This document shows, piece after piece, positions 55,599 through 62,825 of a DNA stretch of 64,000 nt. The DNA lies in NCBI RefSeq assembly GCF_934668725.1, contig NZ_CAKUOF010000001.1, positions 62,001-126,000 of the forward strand, given 5' to 3'. The stretch comes from an uncultured Dysgonomonas sp. (lineage in GTDB: Bacteria; Bacteroidota; Bacteroidia; Bacteroidales; Dysgonomonadaceae). The notes under the pieces are model-generated. The model was not told where the DNA came from, made no database searches, and worked only from the letters and a program-made list of their open reading frames with translations. The first letter of the stretch is position 1, and the number at the start of each line of letters is the position of its first letter. The position numbers and the translations under genes were made by a program.

Positions 55599-55652
55599 AA
55601 GATTTTCCCAGAGCAGAATAATAGAGCTAAGAATGTTAGTGAACAATTTCAT
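55578..55652 (-). CDS. leuL: leu operon leader peptide, Ile/Leu-rich
   Basis: A 24-residue frame on the minus strand begins MKLFTNILSSIILLWENL and ends RVSSAA. It holds five Leu, three Ile and one Val, with Ile-Ile-Leu-Leu in a row. It lies 22 bases after the predicted transcription start and directly before a terminator hairpin. The presence of Ile as well as Leu fits an operon that may serve both pathways. The 371-base gap upstream of leuA is otherwise promoter and AT-rich sequence. Confidence 0.8.
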   Translation of the reverse strand: MKLFTNILSSIILLWENLRVSSAA

Positions 55653-55680
55653 TTCGATTTGAATTTTTATTTAGTAAGAG

Positions 55681-55711
55681 CAAAAATATAACATATTTCT
55701 TTAATTGCAAA
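55681..55711 (-). promoter_or_regulatory. Promoter of the leu operon
   Basis: On the minus strand TTTG (55711-55708) is followed after exactly 19 bases by TATTTTTG (55688-55681), matching the Bacteroidetes consensus. The leader-peptide ATG is at 55652. Confidence 0.75.
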
Positions 55712-55831
55712 TAAAAAGACATATTATTTGCAATAATTGATGTTTTATAAGGTGAAGAGGTATAAAAACAGATAGAAAATATTTTTATTATCTTCGTTGT
55801 GATAAGACAGGGATCAATACTCAACAGAATC

Positions 55832-56410
55832 ATGAAAGATATAGAATATCACCCTTTACCTTTTTTCTTGCCAACTGATACTCAGTTAATCATGTTGGGA
55901 AGCTTTCCGCCTAAACAAGAGCGCTGGTCGATGAACTTCTTCTATCCCAATTTCCAGAATGACATGTGGAGAATATTCGGATTGATTTTTTTTCAGAATA
56001 AAGATCATTTTTTACTTGCTGACAGAAAAGCCTTTAATGAAGAAAGTATAAGAGAGTTTCTCTCCTATAAAAAAATAGGTATAGGAGATACAGCAAGAGC
56101 AGTCATAAGACACAAAGATAATGCATCGGATAATTTTCTGGAAGTAGTAGAAGCAACCGATTTAGGTGCTATTTTGCATCAAGTATCAACATGCAGGGCT
56201 ATTGTTACGACCGGACAAAAAGCTACCGATACATTAATCTCTTTTGTTCAGACTACCGAACCTAAAATCGGAGACTTTTCCCCTTTCGAATTTCAAGGAA
56301 GACCCATGCGTTTATATCGTATGCCGTCATCATCAAGAGCCTATCCAAAATCGTTAGCAGGAAAAGCCGAAATATATCAAAGTATGTTTGAGCAGTTGGG
56401 GATGCTTTAA
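55832..56410 (+). CDS. Uracil-DNA glycosylase-fold family protein
   Basis: 192 residues from the ATG at 55832; an upstream GTG at 55799 is rejected because it overlaps the promoter region and adds an atypical N-terminus. LIMLGSFPPKQERWSMNFFYPN corresponds to the UDG-superfamily motif 1 region (Gly-x-x-Pro) and RLYRMPSSSRAY to motif 2 near the C-terminus. ATTGQKAT-like residues form the middle strand. It may remove mismatched or damaged bases from DNA, but this branch is not well characterised. Confidence 0.75.
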   Translation: MKDIEYHPLPFFLPTDTQLIMLGSFPPKQERWSMNFFYPNFQNDMWRIFGLIFFQNKDHFLLADRKAFNEESIREFLSYKKIGIGDTARAVIRHKDNASDNFLEVVEATDLGAILHQVSTCRAIVTTGQKATDTLISFVQTTEPKIGDFSPFEFQGRPMRLYRMPSSSRAYPKSLAGKAEIYQSMFEQLGML

Positions 56411-56473
56411 TTTTCTTATTTAAAATAGACTTTGAGACTTTAGAAATTTTATAAAAAGCAATATCTTTATAGC

Positions 56474-56959
56474 ATGGCTGAAAAAATAGATGTATTAAAA
56501 GGTGGTTCCAGAGAGGAGCAATATCAAAATATCTTACCTCAAATAAAAGCATTACTCGAAGGGGAGTCCGATACTATTGCCAATTTGGCTAATATATCGG
56601 CTGTTTTAAAAGAAGCTTTTAGTTTTCTCTGGGTGGGTTTTTACATAGTTAAAGGAGAGCAATTGGTATTAGGTCCTTTTCAGGGACGGATAGCTTGCAC
56701 CCGCATAAATTATGGCAAAGGAGTATGCGGAACAGCATGGAAAGAGAATCGCACGATAACAGTTGCAGATGTTAATACTTTTGCCGGACATATTGCCTGT
56801 GATAGTGAATCACGTTCGGAAATCGTAATCCCGATACGGAAACACAGTAAAGTTGTGGCTGTACTTGATGTTGACAGTGAGATAGAAGCTAACTTTTCGG
56901 AAGTAGATGCTAAATATCTTCAGGAAATAGTCTGTGTATTAGAAAATATATACTCTTAA
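56474..56959 (+). CDS. msrC: Free methionine-(R)-sulfoxide reductase (GAF domain)
   Basis: 161 residues, one GAF domain. The three family cysteines are visible: IACTRI, GKGVCGTAW and HIACDSESRSE, the last being the catalytic position. FLWVGFYIV and LGPFQGR are also conserved. It reduces free methionine R-sulfoxide in the cytosol using thioredoxin. It stands alone after the glycosylase-fold gene (gap 63 bases). Confidence 0.93.
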   Translation: MAEKIDVLKGGSREEQYQNILPQIKALLEGESDTIANLANISAVLKEAFSFLWVGFYIVKGEQLVLGPFQGRIACTRINYGKGVCGTAWKENRTITVADVNTFAGHIACDSESRSEIVIPIRKHSKVVAVLDVDSEIEANFSEVDAKYLQEIVCVLENIYS

Positions 56960-57041
56960 AGTTTCACCCTTTTTGTTTTTACAAACACACAATTTGTGAG
57001 TGAATTTATAATTAAAATACTTTCAATTACTAAATTATATC

Positions 57042-59300
57042 ATGAGAAAAACGTTCCTTTATTTATTTTTAGGTTGTTTTAGTGCAGTTGCTGCTCAAAA
57101 AGAACCGGTTGATTATGTCAACCCGTTCATCGGTACAACTAATTACGGAACAACAAACCCGGGTGCCATGTGTCCTCAAAGTTTTATGTCGGTGACCCCT
57201 TTTAATGTAATGGGGTCAGACCTGAATAAAAGAGATAAGGATACGGGCTGGTGGTCTACACCTTATAGTTTCGATAACAAATATTTTACAGGATATGCCC
57301 ATGTAAACCTCAGTGGAGTGGGGTGTCCCGATATGAGTAGCCTTTTATTAATGCCAACATCTGGCGAGTTAATTGTTGATTATCGTAAATACGGAAGTGA
57401 ATATAAAAACGAAACTGCATCGCCCGGATATTACTCGAATTTACTGACAAAATATAATATCAAAACAGAGGTAAGTGCAACCCCACGTGTTGGAATTGCA
57501 CGTTTTACGTTTCCTAAAGGACAAGCTAATATATTATTGAATCTGGGTGAAGGACTTACTAACGAGTCGGGAGCAATGATTCGCAGGGTAAGCCCTACAG
57601 AAATAGAAGGAACTAAGCTTTTAGGTACATTCTGCTATACAGCTTCGCAAGCAGTATTTCCAATCTATTTTGTTATGAGGGTTAATAAAACGCCTGAAAA
57701 TACTGGATATTGGAAATTGCAGCGTCCCGGTGAAGAATGGGAGCGCGAGTGGAATTCTGATGCCGGCAAATATAAATTATATACAAGATACGATAAAGAA
57801 ATCGCCGGAGACGATATAGGTGCCTATTTTACTTTCGATGCAAAAGAAGGTGAAACTATCGAAGTTCAAATGGGTGTTTCTTTTGTCAGTATCGAAAATG
57901 CACGGTTAAATTTGGAAACAGAGCAACCTCAAGCAGACTTCGAAGCAGTACATAAGGCTGCTCGTAAAAGCTGGAATGATGACCTTTCCCGAATATTAGT
58001 AGAGGGTGGAACTGATGATCAAAAAACAGTATTTTATACAGGGCTTTATCATGCACTGGTACATCCGAATATTCTGCAAGACGTAAACGGACAATATCCG
58101 GCTATGGAAAGTTCTGAAATTAAAACGACCAATGAGAACCGTTATACAGTATTCTCTCTTTGGGATACATACCGCAATGTACACCAATTGATGACACTGG
58201 TATATCCGGAGCGTCAGATTCAAATGATGCGTACAATGATAGATATGTACAAAGAGCATGGATGGTTACCTAAATGGGAGTTGTACGGACGTGAGACTTA
58301 TACAATGGAGGGTGACCCTTCGATTCCTGTTATTGTAGATGCTTGGTTTAAAGGATTGAAAGACTTTGACGTGAATACAGCTTATGAGGCAATGTATAAA
58401 TCGGCAACCTTACCAAGTAAAGAAAATTTGATGCGTCCTGATAATGACGATTATATGAAGCTTGGTTTTGTTCCTTTGCGTGGCGAGTTTGATAACTCGG
58501 TATCTCATGCTTTGGAATACTACATTGCAGACTGGAACTTAGCTCGCTTTGCTGAAGCTTTAGGTAAAAAAGAGGATGCTAAACTATTTTATAAAAGATC
58601 GTTGGGGTATAAACATTATTACGATAAAGAAACGGGAGCATTCCGTCCGATATTACCCGATGGAACATTCTTAACGCCGTTTAATCCTACTCAGGGAATG
58701 AATTTCGAACCAAATCCCGGATTTCATGAGGGATCCTCTTGGAATTATACATTTGCTGTGCCTCATGATATACCCGGATTAGCAAAGATAATGGGAGGAG
58801 ATAAAGCATTTGTCAATAAATTACAGGCGGTATTTGACAAAGGATATTTCGATGTTACTAATGAACCTGATATAAATTACCCTCATTTTTTTAGTAATTT
58901 TAAAGGAGAAGAGTGGAGAACTCAGAAATTGGTAAAACAACTGTTAAACGATCACTTCACCAATTCACCCGGAGGATTACCCGGAAATGATGATACAGGA
59001 ACATTATCAACATGGGCTGTGTTCAATATGATGGGCTTTTACCCTGAATGTCCGGGACGACCTGATTATACTTTGGTAACACCGACATTTGACAAAATAA
59101 CTATCAAATTGAATCCCGACTATTATAAGTCTGATAAAGTAGTTATAGAGTCTGTAAAACCAATGGATGCAGCTAATGCAAATTATATCGGTAGTCTTCG
59201 AATTGATGGAAAAGAGCATAATAGCTTTAGAATTAGTCATGATGAGCTAACCGGAGCTAAAGAAATCAGATATTTATTAAAACCAATAGCCGATAAATAA
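57042..59300 (+). CDS. GH92 alpha-mannosidase
   Basis: 752 residues with a signal peptide ending at AVAAQ. The N-terminal beta domain starts with VDYVNPFIGTTNYGTTNPGAM. The C-terminal barrel carries the calcium-dependent catalytic site: Glu563 in HEGSSWNYTF and the acidic pair Asp650-Asp651 in GNDDTGTLSTW. GH92 enzymes are exo-alpha-mannosidases that act on high-mannose N-glycans or mannans; the linkage cannot be read here. It is followed by a terminator and the FGE/sialidase fusion. Confidence 0.93.
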   Translation: MRKTFLYLFLGCFSAVAAQKEPVDYVNPFIGTTNYGTTNPGAMCPQSFMSVTPFNVMGSDLNKRDKDTGWWSTPYSFDNKYFTGYAHVNLSGVGCPDMSSLLLMPTSGELIVDYRKYGSEYKNETASPGYYSNLLTKYNIKTEVSATPRVGIARFTFPKGQANILLNLGEGLTNESGAMIRRVSPTEIEGTKLLGTFCYTASQAVFPIYFVMRVNKTPENTGYWKLQRPGEEWEREWNSDAGKYKLYTRYDKEIAGDDIGAYFTFDAKEGETIEVQMGVSFVSIENARLNLETEQPQADFEAVHKAARKSWNDDLSRILVEGGTDDQKTVFYTGLYHALVHPNILQDVNGQYPAMESSEIKTTNENRYTVFSLWDTYRNVHQLMTLVYPERQIQMMRTMIDMYKEHGWLPKWELYGRETYTMEGDPSIPVIVDAWFKGLKDFDVNTAYEAMYKSATLPSKENLMRPDNDDYMKLGFVPLRGEFDNSVSHALEYYIADWNLARFAEALGKKEDAKLFYKRSLGYKHYYDKETGAFRPILPDGTFLTPFNPTQGMNFEPNPGFHEGSSWNYTFAVPHDIPGLAKIMGGDKAFVNKLQAVFDKGYFDVTNEPDINYPHFFSNFKGEEWRTQKLVKQLLNDHFTNSPGGLPGNDDTGTLSTWAVFNMMGFYPECPGRPDYTLVTPTFDKITIKLNPDYYKSDKVVIESVKPMDAANANYIGSLRIDGKEHNSFRISHDELTGAKEIRYLLKPIADK

Positions 59301-59420
59301 AATAAGTCCACAGAACTGTTTATTGCTTTAGTAAGCAAAACCGCGATCGGGTTATTATGCTTTTAAAATGTATTATTAAATATTTTCTTTTACTTATTAT
59401 AATTTATTATTGATAAATTT

Positions 59421-59456
59421 AAAGACTCATATCTCAATTGCAGGTATGAGTCTTTA
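59421..59456 (+). terminator. Terminator after the GH92 gene
   Basis: AAAGACTCATA (59421-59431) and TATGAGTCTTT (59445-59455) form an 11-bp stem with a 13-base loop containing CAATTG, followed by ATTCTT. The tail is only moderately T-rich. Confidence 0.65.
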
Positions 59457-59510
59457 TTCTTAAAAAGAAACTCTCAAACTGAGAAATAAGCCTAATACTT
59501 TTTCATATTT

Positions 59511-61508
59511 ATGAATAAAATCATCTTATTATTTATAGCTGTTTCTTTACATGTCGGAATTTATGCACAAACCGAAAAGAATAGTGTAGGAATAGACCTG
59601 ATTCAGATTCCTGCGGGTTATTTTTGGATGGGGTCCGAAGGTAAAGGTGAAAACTATGATGAAGCACCTATGCACAAAGTAATTATCAGTAAGCCTTTTA
59701 AAATGGGAGTAACTGAGGTGACAAATGTTCAATTCGAGCAATTTGATCCTTCCCATTCTAAATACAGGGGACGATATGGATTATCTGAAAGTGACGATGA
59801 TGCTGTTATATATGTCAATTATCATGAGGCAGTAGAATTCTGTAAATGGCTATCCGAGAAAGAGGGTAAAACATACCGCTTACCAACAGAAGCAGAATGG
59901 GAATATGCGTGTCGTGCGGGTACTTATTCTCTCTTTTATACAGGTGATTATTTGCCGGACTCTTTCCTTAAAAACCAAAAATTATATCGTGACCCCGTGG
60001 CTGTTTCCTTACAAGTAGGCCAAACCAAACCCAATAATTTAGGTCTGTATGATATGCATGGAAATGTCGAGGAATGGTGTTTAGACTGGTATGCACCATA
60101 TAGTAAAAACGACAATCAAACTGATCCATTGGGCGGAAAAGATGGTTTATTTAGAGTTACCCGTGGTGGAAGCCACGGCACACCCACCGAATACCTTCGA
60201 TCGGCAAATCGCATGGCAATGATTCCCGAAGATAAGCATTGGCTTACAGGGTTTAGAATCGTGCAGGCCGAATATCCTAGTAGTAACGATTATGTCGATC
60301 AGATTTCAATACCAATCAATATGTTGAATGTAAATCAGAGTCAACATATTTGGACAAAAGAGACAAAGGCTATATTCAAAGAACCAGTAAGATACGTTGT
60401 TGCTCCCGATTGCAAATCAGGCACTCCATTTTATTCACATAACCATTGTCCGACTATAACATGGTGTAATAATGGTGACTTATTAGCTGTCTGGTTTACA
60501 GCAGAACAAGAAAACGGACGGGGAATAGAAATTATTGGAAGCAGATTACGAAAAGGACAAAGCGAATGGGAAGCTGCCTCGCGTTTTTTTAAAGTACCCG
60601 ATCGTAATATGACAGGGTCAGCCTTATTTAATAAAGGAGGTGATACCCTGATGTACTTCAATGGGGTAGAAGCTGCCGGAGATTGGCAGAATCTGGCAAT
60701 AGTTCAACGAATCAGTACTGATAATGGGGCAACTTGGGGCAAACCACAAATAATAGCTTCTGAACATGGCAAACGTAATCAGGTTATATCAGGCACTATC
60801 CGGACTTCTAAAGGATGGCTGATACAGGCTGCCGATGCAACTCCTGAGGGTGAGGGAGGTACGGCAATTCATATAAGTAAAGACGGTGGTAAAACATGGT
60901 GTGATCCGAATAGTGGTATCCCGAATAATTTTACAGAAGGTGGAACAGGCAGTAATATTGCAGGTATACATGCCGGAATAGTAGAGTTGAAAAATGGTGA
61001 TCTTATGGCTCTAGGACGTGGTGATGCTATCAAAAACAAAGAAGGATTGCTTCGTATGCCTATGAGTATTTCAACCAATATGGGGCAAACTTGGCAATAC
61101 ACCGCATCAGAATTACCTCCAATAGATGGAGGACAGCGTTTGGTATTAATGAGGCTAAATGAAGGTCCACTAATCGTGATATCTTTTACCCATCATCCAT
61201 ATCGTTTAAAAAACAATGGCGAAGAAGGCATGACATTTATTGATTCTGAAGGTAAAGAGTTTATCGGATACGGGGCTTATGCTGCATTATCTTGGGATGA
61301 AGGTAAAACATGGCCTGTAAAGAAACTAATTACAGACGGAAAAGAACGATTATTATATGGGCAAGCATGGACCGGACATTTTTTTATGGACAAAACTCAT
61401 GCTGAGCCTCGTGGCTATCTTGCTGCGACACAGTCTCCTGATAATATGATACATCTGATAAGTAGTGGGATACATTATCAGTTTAACCTAAAGTGGCTTA
61501 TTGAATAA
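59511..61508 (+). CDS. FGE-like domain fused to a sialidase-like beta-propeller
   Basis: 665 residues, exported (signal peptide ending IYAQ). Residues about 25-255 form a formylglycine-generating-enzyme-like (SUMF1) domain: IPAGYFWMGSEG, VTEVTNVQFE, YRLPTEAEWEYACRAGT, LYDMHGNVEEWCLDWY and RGGSH. Residues about 290-665 form a sialidase/BNR propeller with Asp boxes STDNGATW, SKDGGKTW, STNMGQTW and SWDEGKTW. The redox cysteines of true FGE are not evident, so the first domain is more likely a binding or lectin-like module. The propeller substrate is unknown; a GH33-type activity is not proven. Confidence 0.85.
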   Translation: MNKIILLFIAVSLHVGIYAQTEKNSVGIDLIQIPAGYFWMGSEGKGENYDEAPMHKVIISKPFKMGVTEVTNVQFEQFDPSHSKYRGRYGLSESDDDAVIYVNYHEAVEFCKWLSEKEGKTYRLPTEAEWEYACRAGTYSLFYTGDYLPDSFLKNQKLYRDPVAVSLQVGQTKPNNLGLYDMHGNVEEWCLDWYAPYSKNDNQTDPLGGKDGLFRVTRGGSHGTPTEYLRSANRMAMIPEDKHWLTGFRIVQAEYPSSNDYVDQISIPINMLNVNQSQHIWTKETKAIFKEPVRYVVAPDCKSGTPFYSHNHCPTITWCNNGDLLAVWFTAEQENGRGIEIIGSRLRKGQSEWEAASRFFKVPDRNMTGSALFNKGGDTLMYFNGVEAAGDWQNLAIVQRISTDNGATWGKPQIIASEHGKRNQVISGTIRTSKGWLIQAADATPEGEGGTAIHISKDGGKTWCDPNSGIPNNFTEGGTGSNIAGIHAGIVELKNGDLMALGRGDAIKNKEGLLRMPMSISTNMGQTWQYTASELPPIDGGQRLVLMRLNEGPLIVISFTHHPYRLKNNGEEGMTFIDSEGKEFIGYGAYAALSWDEGKTWPVKKLITDGKERLLYGQAWTGHFFMDKTHAEPRGYLAATQSPDNMIHLISSGIHYQFNLKWLIE

Positions 61509-61534
61509 ATCAATCAATATAAAACCTTAGTAAG

Positions 61535-61574
61535 AGCAACTGTTATATATGCTTGTGTCACAGTTGCTTTTTTT
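61535..61574 (+). terminator. Terminator after the FGE/sialidase-like gene
   Basis: AGCAACTGT (61535-61543) and ACAGTTGCT (61560-61568) form a 9-bp stem with a 16-base loop, followed by a run of T. Confidence 0.8.
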
Positions 61575-61653
61575 AATTAACACTTATAGATGTCAAGCTT
61601 ATGTAAACTTAACTTTTTTGCATAAAATACAACTATACAATTAAATAGTTTTG
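61573..61653 (+). repeat. Upstream repeat copy 1 (promoter region of the broken paralogue)
   Basis: Begins TTAATTAA and ends in the -7-like TAGTTTTG (61646-61653). It aligns without gaps to 62226-62306: TTATAGATGT, AAGCTTATGTAA, CTTAAC and TTTTTG are identical. It overlaps the T-tract of the preceding terminator. Confidence 0.8.
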
Positions 61654-61676
61654 TGGAAATATCTAATTACACTGTG

Positions 61677-62212
61677 ATGATATCTCTCAAACCTTATTCT
61701 TATACAACGATTACATTCTGTATTATAACTATATCGATTCAAGCTCAGTCGTTATCAATAAACGATGACCGAAAACGATTCCTTTTAGAAGATATTAAAC
61801 CGCCTCAGACAAAATCAAAGCTCCTTTTAGAACAAGATAAATCATCTTCTAAAGCTATAAGTAATGAAGACCTACTAGGAGTTAGTAAAAAATATAAATC
61901 GGAGGTGAAAAGTTTGATGATAAATACGATACAAAGGCTCTGGAATTAACACTGAAAGGCTTTAACTTTCTTGAAAACGACAGTTGTACGTCTACAAAGA
62001 CCGTTCTTAACGGAGGGAAAGCATATCTTATTCCCGTAAAAGACTCCGATCGTCAGCTTGACAAACTATCTCAAAAAGAACGTATGCAAGGTGTTATGAT
62101 AAATGCTACTGTTGGTGGATTTAATTTTAGCGGATGGGAGAAAAAGAAGCTATCTAAAAAGTCGAAGGAAATATTGCAAAACCTTTACGGAATACAAGTT
62201 CAAGAAGAATAA
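61677..62212 (+). pseudogene. Small secreted protein, frameshifted paralogue of the next gene
   Basis: The first frame starts at the ATG at 61677 with a signal peptide (MISLKPYSYTTITFCIITIS, then IQAQ), then DDRKRFLLEDIKPP and EDLLGVSKKYKS. At about 61899-61901 the frame shifts: the downstream frame, from GGA at 61901 to TAA at 62210-62212, encodes GGEKFDDKYDTKAL ... VNGGKAY-like ... KKKLSKKSKEILQNLYGI. The intact paralogue has KKYKSGSGGAEFETKY and KKKLSKRSREILTNVLGM at the same places. One missing base explains the break. Function unknown. A sequencing error is an alternative. Confidence 0.8.
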
Positions 62213-62225
62213 AATCTTCATGAAC

Positions 62226-62306
62226 TTAATTAATATTTATAGATGTAAAGCTTATGTAACCTTAACGTTTTTGTATATAAAGCAACATTCTCTTTTAGTA
62301 GTTTTG
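62226..62306 (+). repeat. Upstream repeat copy 2 (promoter region of the intact paralogue)
   Basis: Gapless counterpart of 61573-61653. It keeps TTTG at 62270-62273 and the -7-like TAGTTTTG at 62299-62306, with the same 25-base distance as in copy 1. Confidence 0.8.
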
Positions 62307-62327
62307 CACAAATAGAAAATCAAGGGA

Positions 62328-62825
62328 ATGGATCTCCGTCAGAAATATGTTACAAGTTTTGTTTTTGTAGTTATATCAATATCGGTACAATCACAAAATC
62401 TTAAATCTTCCATCAAAGATGATATAAAGAAAGATCTGTTGAAACAGATAAAACCAACACTTTCGACTCCCGGTTCCACTATGGAGAAATCTCCTTTAAA
62501 CTCCAAAGCTGTACAGGAAGACAATCTTCTTGAGTTTTACAAAAAATACAAATCAGGTTCAGGAGGTGCTGAATTTGAAACAAAATATCAGATTAGTCCT
62601 AGTGTGACTACATATAGCGGAAAAGACCCTATAAATAAGCAACCGGATGGGTATGTTGAACCTGTATTCCAAGGTGGACACTGGATTTTAGCAAATCCAA
62701 CAAGACGAGTTGATGGATTAGTTGTGCCTTCCGGAATAGATCTAGCGGGAGGAGGCAAGAAAAAACTATCTAAAAGATCAAGGGAGATTCTGACAAATGT
62801 TTTGGGAATGACAATAGAGGATTAA
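62328..62825 (+). CDS. Small secreted protein of unknown function (intact paralogue)
   Basis: 165 residues. A signal peptide (YVTSFVFVVISISVQSQ) is followed by a charged segment IKDDIKKDLLKQIKP, a KKYKSGSGG linker, a variable middle part with FQGGHWILANP, and a basic C-terminal helix KKKLSKRSREILTNVLGM. It is the second of two tandem copies and each copy has its own similar upstream region. No known family is recognised. It is convergent with the U32 gene and the two stop codons overlap by about 3 bases. Confidence 0.75.
   Translation: MDLRQKYVTSFVFVVISISVQSQNLKSSIKDDIKKDLLKQIKPTLSTPGSTMEKSPLNSKAVQEDNLLEFYKKYKSGSGGAEFETKYQISPSVTTYSGKDPINKQPDGYVEPVFQGGHWILANPTRRVDGLVVPSGIDLAGGGKKKLSKRSREILTNVLGMTIED

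Noticed and set aside
55479..55691. A 70-codon frame on the + strand upstream of leuA
   Set aside because: It is antisense to the leu leader peptide, attenuator and promoter, which explain the sequence much better, and its product shows no recognisable features.
55799..55831. GTG start of the uracil-DNA glycosylase-fold gene
   Set aside because: It lies directly at the promoter-like TATCTTCG and gives residues not typical of the family; the ATG at 55832 fits better.
59511..60280. True sulfatase-activating formylglycine-generating enzyme
   Set aside because: The fold motifs are present, but the redox cysteines of aerobic FGE are not evident, and the protein is exported and fused to a propeller. 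The sulfatase in the window is Ser-type, which uses anSME.
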